DNA from: an uncultured Lachnospiraceae bacterium
GTDB lineage: Bacteria; Bacillota; Clostridia; Lachnospirales; Lachnospiraceae
Length of the DNA stretch: 64,000 nucleotides
NCBI GenBank assembly: GCA_900549995.1
Contig: URQQ01000010.1
Location: 24,627 to 88,626 of the forward strand
Reading direction: 5' to 3'
The number at the start of each line of letters is the position of its first letter. Position 1 is the stretch's first letter. This document shows positions 8,554 through 16,952 of the stretch, piece by piece. Below the pieces are notes generated by a model. It was not told the origin of the DNA. It made no database searches and saw nothing but the letters and a program-made list of their open reading frames with translations. Both the position numbers and the translations under genes were made by a program.

Positions 8554-9149
8554 ATGGATAACAATATAAAACAGGCATATGAATTTGATTTCGTACATGA
8601 TGCACAGAAGGTGTTCCGGGAACTTTTAGACGCGGTGGCAAATCCCGGAATGAAAAAAAGTATCCGGGAACAGGCTTCAAAATTTGATGAAGTTTATGCG
8701 CCGCTCACAGCAGTCGGATGCACGCTGCTTGACAACGAACAGAAGATGTATGTGGAAAAAAATCCGGTACTGGCATCAAAATTACACCATCTGACACTCT
8801 GTCAGGAAAGTGATCTTAAAGAAGCGGATTATGTGTTTTTATCTTCTGAAATGAACTATGGTTCGATGACGGAGATATTAAAAAATGTGAAAAAGGGAGT
8901 TATACAGACCCTCAGGATTCTGCAACTGTATTCGTACTGTGCCAGGAAATCGAAGGAAAGTCAAAAATGACAATCAGCGGTCCGGGAGTAGATAAGACAA
9001 AGACAATGATGGTGAATCAGTATGTTAAGACAATCATCAGGCTGAGACAGGAGATGGAGACAGAATATCCGCTTGGAACAGATCTTGTATTTGCAGATCC
9101 ATACGGAGAGCTTCTGGGAATCCCAAGACTTGTGAAGATCGAAGAATAA
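8554..9149 (+). pseudogene. phnH: C-P lyase subunit PhnH, interrupted by a frameshift
   Basis: PhnH is a structural subunit of the C-P lyase core and is required for phosphonate use in E. coli. The first 115 codons in the starting frame match PhnH (AHDAQKVFRELL-like N terminus, LANPG-type VANPG, LTAVGCTLLDNE). At about 8899-8902 the frame is lost. Downstream, in the -1 frame, the sequence continues as TDPQDSATVFVLCQEI and then TISGPGVDKTK, the conserved C-terminal half of PhnH, ending at 9149. Restoring one T in the TT at 8900-8901 (GTT TAT ACA GAC) gives a continuous protein of about 199 residues, close to E. coli PhnH (194). Either the pathway is inactivated here, or the base was lost in sequencing. 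Confidence 0.87.
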
Positions 9150-9162
9150 GGAGGGTGAAGAT

Positions 9163-10221
9163 ATGGCATACGTAGCGGTATCGGGAGGCAAAGAGGCCAT
9201 TGAGCAGTCGTTAAAGCTGTTAAAAATATTCCGGGGAACAAAAACAGACATTGCGGTGTCAGCGATCCGGGACAATATGTCCCTTCTGATCGATAAAATT
9301 ATGAGCGAGGCCGGATTTTACTCGGAAGATTATGCGGCTCTTGCCCTGAAACAAAGTGAGGGAAGTGTGGAGGAGGCAGTATTTCTTCTGCGGGCGTATC
9401 GTTCTACACTCCCGAGGAATTATTATTCGAATTCTGTGGATACGAAAGATATGAGGCTGATCCGGCGGATTTCTGCTGCATTTAAAGATATTCCCGGCGG
9501 ACAGATTCTTGGGCCTGACTATGATTATTCCCACCGGCTTCTGGATTTCTCTCTTCTGGAAGAAAAAGAGGAAGAAACGGAAGATATTACAGAGGAGGGG
9601 GATTCTTCCGATCTCAGGTGCGGCAGAGTTTCAGATCTGCTGAGGGAGGAAAATCTCCTGGAGGTATCTGAAGAAAATGACGAAGAACCCTTTGACGTGA
9701 CATCACAGATTCTCACATTTCCGGCACCAAGAAGTGCAAGGCTTCAGACATTTGCAAGAAGTGATGCCGGATTTCTGGGGGGAATTGCATACAGTTCCAT
9801 GCGCGGGTACGGTGCGGTGCATCCGACAGTATCTGAACTTCGAAGCGGTTATGTAGACGTATGTGTTCCGTATGTGCTGGAGGAATCCCAGGAAATCTGT
9901 ATCGGTGAGATTCTCCTGACAGAGGTTGAGGCGCTGGTTCCTTCCCATACGGAGACGAAGGAAGAATTTGATAAGATGACGCTGGCAGGCGGATACGGAC
10001 TTGTTTTTGGAAGAAACGAGAATAAGGCAATCGCCATGTCGATCGCAGATGCCAGCCTTGAGACGGAAGGAGACACACCTTCGCAGGATGAGGAATTTGT
10101 CCTGACGCATGGAGACTGTCTGGAAATGAGCGGGTTCATCTCACATCTGAAACTTCCGCACTATGTTACATTCCAGTCAAAATTAGACCAGGTCAGGGAG
10201 AAGGGAAAGAAAGATGATTGA
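9163..10221 (+). CDS. phnI: C-P lyase subunit PhnI
   Basis: Core subunit of the C-P lyase complex. PhnI displaces adenine from ATP with the phosphonate to make ribose 1-phosphonate 5-triphosphate, assisted by PhnG, PhnH and PhnL. The 352-residue protein starts with the family signature MAYVAVSGGKEAI and contains RRISAAFKDIPGGQILGPDYDYSHRLL and the C-terminal HPTVSELRSGYV and ETEGD segments common to PhnI. AAGGAGG lies upstream of the ATG. It overlaps phnJ by 8 bases, implying translational coupling. Confidence 0.96.
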   Translation: MAYVAVSGGKEAIEQSLKLLKIFRGTKTDIAVSAIRDNMSLLIDKIMSEAGFYSEDYAALALKQSEGSVEEAVFLLRAYRSTLPRNYYSNSVDTKDMRLIRRISAAFKDIPGGQILGPDYDYSHRLLDFSLLEEKEEETEDITEEGDSSDLRCGRVSDLLREENLLEVSEENDEEPFDVTSQILTFPAPRSARLQTFARSDAGFLGGIAYSSMRGYGAVHPTVSELRSGYVDVCVPYVLEESQEICIGEILLTEVEALVPSHTETKEEFDKMTLAGGYGLVFGRNENKAIAMSIADASLETEGDTPSQDEEFVLTHGDCLEMSGFISHLKLPHYVTFQSKLDQVREKGKKDD

Positions 10222-11053
10222 TAACAGACATTATAACTTTGGATTTCTGGATGAGGGTTCCAAAAGAGAGATACGCAGAAGTATCTTAAAAGCGGTGGCG
10301 GTCCCCGGATACCAGGTGCCGTTCGGATCAAGAGAGCTTCCGATCGGAAGGGGCTGGGGAACGGGAGGAATACAGATCACCCTTTCGATCATTGGGAAAG
10401 AAGATGTGCTGAAAGTCATAGATCAGGGCAGTGATGACAGCGTCAATGCAGTCAATATCAAAAAGCTGGTGAAAGAATGTACGGACGTGGAGATCACAAC
10501 AGATTCGGAAGAAGCATCCATTATTCAGAGCAGGCACCGGATTCCGGAGACGCCTATGAGAAATGACCAGATTCTTGTACTTCAGGTGCCGACACCGGAG
10601 CCGCTTCGGAATGTGGAACCGCGGGAGTCTGTGACAAAACAGATGCACGCTGAGATGGAATACAGTCCGATGTGGCTGTCCCTGTTCGAGGATCTGACGC
10701 AGTATGGAGAAGTCAGTATCAGTTCGGAGTATCCTGTGATGGTGGAGAAACGTTATGTGATGAATCCAAGCCCGATTCCCAGATTTGATAATGGAAAGTT
10801 AAATGACAGTGATACCTTGTATCTTTTTGGGGCAGGGCGTGAGAAAAAGATCTATGCAGTACCGCCGCATACAGAGGTGGTTTCGATGTGCTTTGACGAC
10901 GTACCCCTTAAGGAAGAAGATTTTGCGGGCAGGCACTGCAGACTCTGCGGGGCAGAACATGTATATCTGGATGAGATGATAGATTCAAAGACAGGGGAAA
11001 AAGTATATGAATGCAATGACACCGGATTCTGTAAGAAGAGAAGGGGGCTGTAA
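10214..11053 (+). CDS. phnJ: Alpha-D-ribose 1-methylphosphonate 5-phosphate C-P lyase PhnJ
   Basis: Radical SAM enzyme that performs the actual C-P bond cleavage, releasing an alkane and 5-phosphoribosyl 1,2-cyclic phosphate. The unusual cluster motif C-x2-C-x21-C is intact (C242, C245, C267), as is the fourth essential cysteine six residues on (C273); these correspond to C241, C244, C266 and C272 of E. coli. Glycine-rich GTGGIQIT and the EPLRNVEPRES segment also match. Length 279 is normal. Every catalytic residue I can locate is present, in contrast to the frameshifted phnH upstream. Confidence 0.97.
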   Translation: MIDNRHYNFGFLDEGSKREIRRSILKAVAVPGYQVPFGSRELPIGRGWGTGGIQITLSIIGKEDVLKVIDQGSDDSVNAVNIKKLVKECTDVEITTDSEEASIIQSRHRIPETPMRNDQILVLQVPTPEPLRNVEPRESVTKQMHAEMEYSPMWLSLFEDLTQYGEVSISSEYPVMVEKRYVMNPSPIPRFDNGKLNDSDTLYLFGAGREKKIYAVPPHTEVVSMCFDDVPLKEEDFAGRHCRLCGAEHVYLDEMIDSKTGEKVYECNDTGFCKKRRGL

Positions 11054-11057
11054 AACA

Positions 11058-11888
11058 ATGGAAAAACCAGTGATGGAGATCAAAAATCTGACCGTGCGGT
11101 ATGGGAAAACATGCGATTACTGCAGAAATGGAGGGGAGCTGGTGAAAAATACATGCCCCCGCTGCAAGACCGTGTGGGCCTGCAATGATGTCAACGTATC
11201 CCTGTTCGAGGGGGAGATCCTTGGAATTGTAGGAGAGTCTGGTTCCGGGAAATCTACTCTGATGAAGAGCATGTACTTTGATTTTGATATCACGGAAGGA
11301 TCAGGATATCTCAGAGATTATAAAGATGGACAGGAAGATATCTTCTCACAGAGCCTTCAGCAGAAAAAATATATCAGGAACCACATTATGGGGATGGTTT
11401 ATCAAAACCCGATGCTGGGGCTTCGCATGGATTATTCCAGCGCCGGGAACATCGCGGAGAAACTGATTGCGGCGGGGCGGAGAAATTATGGAGCGATGAA
11501 TGAACGGGTGGCAGAATTGATCGATGCAGTGGAGATACTGCAGTCGAGGAAAAAAGAGCCGCCGAAAAATTTCAGCGGAGGAATGCAGCAGAGAGTGCAG
11601 ATCTCGAAAGCACTGGCGAATCATCCTGCGATTCTTCTTCTGGATGAAGTGACTACGGGGCTTGATCTTTCAGTACAGGCTAAGGTGCTGGAACTGATCC
11701 GGAGAATCCGGCAGGAGTTTCATGTATCTATGATGCTTGTATCCCATGACCTGGCAGTCATAAGAATGCTCGCAGACCGCACGATTGTGATGCTGGATGG
11801 AAAAATTATTGAACAGGGACTTACGGATCAGATACTGGATGATCCGCAGATGCCGTATACCCAGCAGCTGGTACATTCTCTGCTGTAA
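11058..11888 (+). CDS. phnK: C-P lyase ABC-type ATPase PhnK, with cysteine-rich insertion
   Basis: ABC-fold ATPase that docks on the C-P lyase core and is required in vivo, but is not a transporter subunit. Walker A GESGSGKST lies at about residues 60-68, signature FSGGMQQRVQIS near 172, Walker B ILLLDE near 193 and the switch histidine in LVSHD. An insertion between strand 1 and Walker A carries two cysteine pairs (C19, C22, C33, C36; CDYC and CPRC), absent from E. coli PhnK and resembling a zinc or iron-sulfur knuckle. The start at 11058 follows a short gap after phnJ; an in-frame start at 11007 would overlap phnJ heavily. Confidence 0.92.
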   Translation: MEKPVMEIKNLTVRYGKTCDYCRNGGELVKNTCPRCKTVWACNDVNVSLFEGEILGIVGESGSGKSTLMKSMYFDFDITEGSGYLRDYKDGQEDIFSQSLQQKKYIRNHIMGMVYQNPMLGLRMDYSSAGNIAEKLIAAGRRNYGAMNERVAELIDAVEILQSRKKEPPKNFSGGMQQRVQISKALANHPAILLLDEVTTGLDLSVQAKVLELIRRIRQEFHVSMMLVSHDLAVIRMLADRTIVMLDGKIIEQGLTDQILDDPQMPYTQQLVHSLL

Positions 11889-11911
11889 ATAAAATCAAGA
11901 TGGAGGAGACA

Positions 11912-13096
11912 ATGAAGACAGTCATTACGGGAGGCAGAATCGTGACGGAACAAGAGGTTCTGACAGGATACGATCTGCTGATTGAAGATGGGAGAATCAA
12001 AAAGATTGCAGTAAACGGAGAAATTACCGGGAATCCGGGGGAAATAATTGATGTGCAGGGCAGTTTTGTCATGCCTGGAATTATAGATATCCATTCAGAT
12101 ATGATTGAAAATTATATTCAGCCAAGAAGCACGGCAGTGATGGATTTTGAGTTTGGTCTGAGAGAGGCAGAGAAAACACTGGCCATGTGCGGAATCACCA
12201 CAATTTTTCATTCAATCTCTATGTTTCGTGATGGGACATGGGATGTGAAGGAGATCAGGAAAGCGCCTAAGGTAAGAAGACTTGCGAAACTGATTAAAGA
12301 TCATGAAAAGAAACGCCATCTGATCCATAACAGATATCATCTGCGCTATGAGATAGACAATCTGTCCTGCTATGATGAGGTAAAAGAGATGATCGAAGAA
12401 GGCGATGTGGATCTTCTGTCATTTATGGACCATTCACCGGGGCAGGGACAGTATCAGGATCTGGATATATACAGGCGTCATCTGCCGGGGGAGGGGGACA
12501 ATCTGACAGAGGAAGAATTTGCGGCACTTGTGAAACAGGAGTCAGAGAAAAAGACAGTGTCCTTCCAACGTCTGAAAGAGCTTTCTGATCTTGCCGGGGA
12601 ATACAAAATTTCCGTGGCGAGCCATGATGATGACTCCCTGTCCAAACTTTCGCTGAACCAGAAGCTGGGGGTAAAAATCAGCGAATTCCCGATTACACTT
12701 GACGTAGCCAGAGAAGCCGCAGATAGAGGACTCCTGACCGTTTTAGGTGCTCCCAATATTCTGCTTGGAGGTTCCCATTCAGGAAACCTTTCCGCTCTTG
12801 ATGCAATCCGGGCCGGGGCAGCCAGTGTTCTTGTGTCCGATTATTATCCGCAGTCTTTGCTGCAGGCAGTCTTTTATCTTTATGGAACTTCTGAAACTAC
12901 ACTTGTGGATGCAGTACGTCTGGTATCACTGAATCCTGCGAAGGCTGCCGGGATCGACCATATCACCGGTTCTATTGCAGAAGGAAAGCTGGCAGATCTG
13001 TTGATTATATCGGAAGAAGAGAAGGTGCCGGAATTAAGAGCTGTATTTGCGGAGGGGAAAAAGATTATAGACTGTCATTACCGTCCGGGAAACTGA
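11912..13096 (+). CDS. phnM: Alpha-D-ribose 1-methylphosphonate 5-triphosphate diphosphatase PhnM
   Basis: Amidohydrolase-superfamily enzyme that removes pyrophosphate from ribose 1-phosphonate 5-triphosphate, producing the substrate of PhnJ. The N-terminal metal site appears as PGIIDIHSDMIE, with FMDHSPGQGQY (a PhnM hallmark), the ASHDDDS metal motif, and LGAPNILLGGSHSGNLSA near residue 285. Length of 394 matches the family (about 380). Start 11912 is chosen because GGAGG lies 5 bases upstream; ATG 11900 is an alternative. It lies between phnK and phnL, an inversion of the E. coli order (K-L-M). Confidence 0.94.
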   Translation: MKTVITGGRIVTEQEVLTGYDLLIEDGRIKKIAVNGEITGNPGEIIDVQGSFVMPGIIDIHSDMIENYIQPRSTAVMDFEFGLREAEKTLAMCGITTIFHSISMFRDGTWDVKEIRKAPKVRRLAKLIKDHEKKRHLIHNRYHLRYEIDNLSCYDEVKEMIEEGDVDLLSFMDHSPGQGQYQDLDIYRRHLPGEGDNLTEEEFAALVKQESEKKTVSFQRLKELSDLAGEYKISVASHDDDSLSKLSLNQKLGVKISEFPITLDVAREAADRGLLTVLGAPNILLGGSHSGNLSALDAIRAGAASVLVSDYYPQSLLQAVFYLYGTSETTLVDAVRLVSLNPAKAAGIDHITGSIAEGKLADLLIISEEEKVPELRAVFAEGKKIIDCHYRPGN

Positions 13097-13112
13097 GAAA
13101 AGGAGACGAAAA

Positions 13113-13826
13113 ATGGATGCAATATTAGAAATCAGAGAGTTGTCAAAACAGTTTTTTCTTCATGAGCAGGGGAGAGAAATCAAGAGCTGTAATCAGATAT
13201 CATTTACTTTAGATAAGGGAGGATTCATCGGAATCGTGGGAACCAGCGGGGCTGGGAAATCTACCGTGCTCAGGTGCATTTACCGCACGTATCTTGCAAC
13301 CCAGGGAGCTGTCATTTATGATTCGCTGGCCTATGGGAAAATTGATCTTGTGACAGCAAAAGAGCGCGAGATCCTTCATCTCAGGAAGGCCGAGATGGGA
13401 TATGTCTCCCAGTTTCTTACAATTCTGCCTCGTACAACCGCAAAACAACATGTAATTAACGGTGCAATAGATGCAGGATTTTCAGAAGAGGAGGCAGTTG
13501 TAAGGGCAGAGGAAATGCTGCGGTATTTTAAATTGAGTGAGACGCTGTGGGATATTTATCCGAATACATTTTCGGGCGGGGAAAAACTCCGGCTGAATCT
13601 GGCACATGCGATGGTAAAGGCGCCAAGGCTGCTTCTTCTGGATGAGCCTACCGCATCTCTGGATCCGGAGACGAAACAACTTGTCAAAGAACTTCTGGCA
13701 AAGCTTAAGAGTGAAGGTACCTCTATGATTGGGATTTTTCATGATTTGGAATTTATGGAGGGGCTGTGTGATCATGTATACAATATCATGCAGGGAAGTT
13801 TTCAGACGGAAGGCGGGGGAAAATGA
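13113..13826 (+). CDS. phnL: C-P lyase ABC-type ATPase PhnL
   Basis: Second ABC-fold ATPase of the C-P lyase pathway, binding together with PhnK and the PhnGHIJ core. It shows Walker A GTSGAGKST (about residues 43-51), the PhnL-specific YVSQFLTILPRTTA where other ABC proteins have a Q-loop, signature FSGGEKLRLNLAHA, Walker B LLLLDEPTASLD and switch GIFHD. Length 237 fits the family (about 226-240). It overlaps the next gene by four bases (ATGA), so the PHP phosphoesterase is part of the same operon. Confidence 0.94.
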   Translation: MDAILEIRELSKQFFLHEQGREIKSCNQISFTLDKGGFIGIVGTSGAGKSTVLRCIYRTYLATQGAVIYDSLAYGKIDLVTAKEREILHLRKAEMGYVSQFLTILPRTTAKQHVINGAIDAGFSEEEAVVRAEEMLRYFKLSETLWDIYPNTFSGGEKLRLNLAHAMVKAPRLLLLDEPTASLDPETKQLVKELLAKLKSEGTSMIGIFHDLEFMEGLCDHVYNIMQGSFQTEGGGK

Positions 13827-14641
13827 TGTTCAGGGCAGAACTGCACGTACATACGGATATTTCAGACGGGAGCCGGACCGCAGAACAAATTCTAAAGGAG
13901 GCGGGGAAGAAAGGGCTCACCCATATCGCGTTTACAGATCATGATACAACCTTAAAATCCAGGGAGCATACAGAACTTGCCAGGAAGTATGGGATCAGGG
14001 CGGTGCCCGCCGTGGAGCTCTCTGCGTATGACAGATCAACCGGACGAAAAGTTCACATTCTTGGCTATCATTATAAAACGGCAGAACATATAGAAGCAAT
14101 TGGAGGCAGGACGCTGAAAAAGAGAGATGAAAACTGCAAAAAGCAGATGCGGATTCTGGAGGGACTCGGATATGATGTACCGCTTACGCAGATCCGGAAA
14201 ATTTCAGGCGGAAGGTGTATTTATAAACAGCATATCCTTTATTGGCTCTATCTCTCCAGACAGCAGCCGGAGATCTTTGGGAAGGTGTACAGGGAAATCT
14301 TTAAGAACGGGGGACCCTGTGATTTCGATATTGAATACCCTGAGGCTTCGGAAGCGGTACAGGCAGTGAAAGCTGACGGAGGGTATGCAGTGCTTGCACA
14401 CCCCGGGCAGCAGGGGAATTTTGATCTTGTGGAGGAACTTATAAACGCCGGGCTTGATGGAATTGAATGTATACATCCGTCCCATGGAGAGCGGGAGAAA
14501 CGCCAGGCATTTCACATGGCAGAGAACTATGGACTGATTGCAACCGGCGGAAGTGATTACCATGGCATATTTGAGAACAATGGGGCAGGTCTGGGAACTT
14601 ATCTGTCGCCGCGGGAGGCATGGAGCGTGTTTGAAAATTGA
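13823..14641 (+). CDS. phnPP: PHP-family phosphoribosyl cyclic phosphate phosphodiesterase (PhnPP type)
   Basis: Likely converts 5-phosphoribosyl 1,2-cyclic phosphate, the product of PhnJ, to ribose 5-phosphate and phosphate. Metal ligands of the PHP fold are visible: HVH at residues 8-10, TDHD near 38, VELSAY near 64, AHPG near 193 and the final GSDYHG near 242. The Eggerthella lenta enzyme Elen0235 of this family carries out this two-step hydrolysis, and its gene also sits with phn genes. No phnP (beta-lactamase fold) or phnN is present here, so this protein is the obvious replacement. ATG overlaps the phnL stop codon. Function is assigned from family plus context. Confidence 0.82.
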   Translation: MMFRAELHVHTDISDGSRTAEQILKEAGKKGLTHIAFTDHDTTLKSREHTELARKYGIRAVPAVELSAYDRSTGRKVHILGYHYKTAEHIEAIGGRTLKKRDENCKKQMRILEGLGYDVPLTQIRKISGGRCIYKQHILYWLYLSRQQPEIFGKVYREIFKNGGPCDFDIEYPEASEAVQAVKADGGYAVLAHPGQQGNFDLVEELINAGLDGIECIHPSHGEREKRQAFHMAENYGLIATGGSDYHGIFENNGAGLGTYLSPREAWSVFEN

Positions 14642-14669
14642 GTCGATCAATTTTCAGACATGCTTTTTA
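14632..14669 (+). terminator. Possible terminator at the end of the phn enzyme genes
   Basis: Perfect 10-bp stem TGAAAATTGA/TCAATTTTCA with a 5-base loop spanning the stop codon, followed after 7 bases by TTTTT and more T. The gap before the T-tract and low GC make it a weak or partial terminator. Confidence 0.4.
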
Positions 14670-14686
14670 TTTTTTACAAAGAATTA

Positions 14687-14696
14687 ACCTGATGAA
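14687..14696 (+). promoter_or_regulatory. Candidate PhnF operator, copy 2
   Basis: ACCTGATGAA in the 168-base gap before the transporter genes, identical to the site next to the phnG promoter at 8015-8024. No convincing -35/-10 pair was found in this gap. Confidence 0.33.
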
Positions 14697-14809
14697 AAAC
14701 TGGATCAAATATAAGTCGGTTATAGTTATCTTGCAGGCAGGAGAAAAGGTATCATTTAAGTACATCATGCCGCGTGTAAAAAAGAAAGATATTCCAGGAG
14801 GAAAGAAGA

Positions 14810-15895
14810 ATGAAGAAAGTTATCGTTATGGCAATGGCAGCCATGCTTGTTGTAAGTACCCTGACCGGATGTGTGAAAAAGGCAGATGCGAAGGCTGACA
14901 GTAAAACAGGCGAAAGCAGTGCAGATGAAAATGAATTAAATATTTATACCGCGTTAGAAGATGAGCAGGTAACAGATTATCTCGAAGAGTTTAAAGAGCA
15001 GAACCCGGATGTAAAAATCAATGTCACAAGAGATTCCACAGGAATTATCACGTCAAAACTTCTGGCAGAAAAAGACAACCCGACAGCGGATGTTATATGG
15101 GGGCTCTCTGCCACAAGCCTTCTTGTACTTGCGCAGAATGATATGCTTGATGCGTATGCGCCGGAAGGTGTAGACAAGATTCTTCCTCAGTTTAAAGACA
15201 CAGAAGAAGTTCCGAGATGGGTTGGAATTGACGCATGGGAAACCGCATTTATTGTGAATAAAGAAGTGCTCAAATCCAAAGGAATTGATACAGTGCCAAA
15301 GTCTTATCAGGATCTGCTTGATCCGAAATATAAGGGATTGATTGCAATGTCCAATCCGGCGTCCTCCGGAACAGGGCTTCTGACAGTCAATGGTGTCTTA
15401 AGTCTCTATGGAGAGACGGAAGGATGGGATTATCTGGACAAGTTAAATGACAATGTCGCTGTATATATGCATTCGGGTTCACAGCCGGCAAAATCGACCG
15501 CGGCAGGTGAATACGGAATCGGTGTTTCCTTTGGATACCGCTGTATAAAATCAGCAGACGAAGTGGGAAGTGAGATCTGTGAGGCTGTATTCCCATCAGA
15601 AGGTTCCGGCTGGGATATGGAAGCAAATGCACTTGTGAAAAAGGATGGAGAGAAAGAGATTTCCAGAAAATTTCTGGACTGGGCAATTTCAGAGAACATC
15701 ATGACAAAATACGCGGAGAACTATCCGATTGTAGCAACAGGAACCGGGGATGAAATTCCGGAAGGATATGCAAGCAATCCGCTGGATCAGCTGATTCCGG
15801 ACATTGATTTTGACAAAGCAGCACAGAACAGAGAATCGATCTTACAGGAGTGGACAGACCGCTACGATGGTAAGAGTGAAGCAAAGACAGAATAG
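14810..15895 (+). CDS. Phosphonate (2-aminoethylphosphonate-type) ABC transporter substrate-binding lipoprotein
   Basis: Extracellular solute receptor for an ABC importer. A lipoprotein signal (KK, hydrophobic stretch, LTGC with C21 as lipidation site) is followed by a charged linker and a type 2 periplasmic-binding fold of the iron/2-aminoethylphosphonate group: ELNIYTALEDEQVTDYLEEF, GLSATSLLVLA, YKGLIAMSNPASSGTG. Ferric-binding proteins share this fold, but position directly after the C-P lyase genes favours phosphonate. The ribosome binding site is AGGAGG. It forms an operon with the ATPase (11 bases) and permease downstream. Confidence 0.83.
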   Translation: MKKVIVMAMAAMLVVSTLTGCVKKADAKADSKTGESSADENELNIYTALEDEQVTDYLEEFKEQNPDVKINVTRDSTGIITSKLLAEKDNPTADVIWGLSATSLLVLAQNDMLDAYAPEGVDKILPQFKDTEEVPRWVGIDAWETAFIVNKEVLKSKGIDTVPKSYQDLLDPKYKGLIAMSNPASSGTGLLTVNGVLSLYGETEGWDYLDKLNDNVAVYMHSGSQPAKSTAAGEYGIGVSFGYRCIKSADEVGSEICEAVFPSEGSGWDMEANALVKKDGEKEISRKFLDWAISENIMTKYAENYPIVATGTGDEIPEGYASNPLDQLIPDIDFDKAAQNRESILQEWTDRYDGKSEAKTE

Positions 15896-15906
15896 GAGCA
15901 GGAAGT

Positions 15907-16929
15907 ATGAGTGTAAGTTTGAAGATCAGCAATGTATCAAAAGTTTATGATAAAAATGTTGCTCTTAATAATATCAATCTGGAGATTAAAAAAGGTGAAT
16001 TTGTATGTCTTCTCGGTCCATCCGGGTGCGGGAAATCTACACTTCTTCGGATCATTGCAGGGCTTGATAAACCGAATAAGGGTGATGTGTATATTAATGG
16101 GAGAAGAGTGACGAATCTCTCACCTTCCAGAAGAAACTTTGGGATCATGTTCCAGTCTTATGCGTTGTTTCCGAACCTGACTGCGTTTGAAAATGTAGCT
16201 TATGGGCTCAGAAATAAGAAAATGAAAAGCCAGGATCTGAATCAGAGAGTGGACCGGTTGTTTGAGATGATAAAACTTACCAATGCGAAGAACAGACTGC
16301 CGGCACAGATGTCAGGGGGAGAACAGCAGAGAGTTGCCCTTGCCCGGGCACTTGCCACAGATCCGGACTTCCTCTTGCTGGATGAACCGTTATCCGCGCT
16401 GGATGCCAAGGTAAGGATTGACCTTCGCAGGCAGATCTGCGCGATCCAGAAGGAGATGGGGCTTACGACAATCATGGTGACTCACGATCAGGATGAGGCA
16501 CTTACAATGGCGGATCGTATCATCGTTATGAATAAAGCGGTTGTCATGCAGGAAGGGACGCCGGAAGAGATTTACCAGACTCCTAAGACACCGTTTGTAG
16601 CGGATTTCATCGGTACGATCAATTTCGTGGGCAGAGCAGGGAATGACATTGTCAGTACAGACGGAAATGATCTCCTGGCAATCCGTCCGGAGAAAATCGA
16701 ACTTACAAGAGAGTATGCAGAAAACCGTATCCATGGGACAATCACGGAGATTGAATTCAGAGGCTCATTTTACAGGATCAACGTGAAGACAGAACATGTC
16801 AATGATGATCAGCTGATGCTCAGCGTAGATGTTCCGTTCACAGCAGCGAAAATGATGAATCTCAGGAAAGGTGAAAGAGTCTACCTGAAACTTCCGGAGG
16901 AGGAAATTCTGGAATTTCAGACGGCGTAA
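15907..16929 (+). CDS. Phosphonate-type ABC transporter ATP-binding protein
   Basis: Energises import of the phosphonate bound by the preceding lipoprotein. It is a standard importer ATPase: Walker A GPSGCGKST (about residues 36-44), Q-loop FQSYALFPNLTAFENV, signature MSGGEQQRVALARAL, Walker B FLLLDEPLSALD, switch VTHDQDEA, and a C-terminal TOBE-type regulatory domain from about residue 240 (LAIRPEKIEL). Length 340 matches PotA/FbpC/PhnT-type proteins. Substrate is inferred from the neighbouring genes only. Confidence 0.87.
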   Translation: MSVSLKISNVSKVYDKNVALNNINLEIKKGEFVCLLGPSGCGKSTLLRIIAGLDKPNKGDVYINGRRVTNLSPSRRNFGIMFQSYALFPNLTAFENVAYGLRNKKMKSQDLNQRVDRLFEMIKLTNAKNRLPAQMSGGEQQRVALARALATDPDFLLLDEPLSALDAKVRIDLRRQICAIQKEMGLTTIMVTHDQDEALTMADRIIVMNKAVVMQEGTPEEIYQTPKTPFVADFIGTINFVGRAGNDIVSTDGNDLLAIRPEKIELTREYAENRIHGTITEIEFRGSFYRINVKTEHVNDDQLMLSVDVPFTAAKMMNLRKGERVYLKLPEEEILEFQTA

Positions 16930-16952
16930 GAACTATGGAAAGAGGAAAGGTT

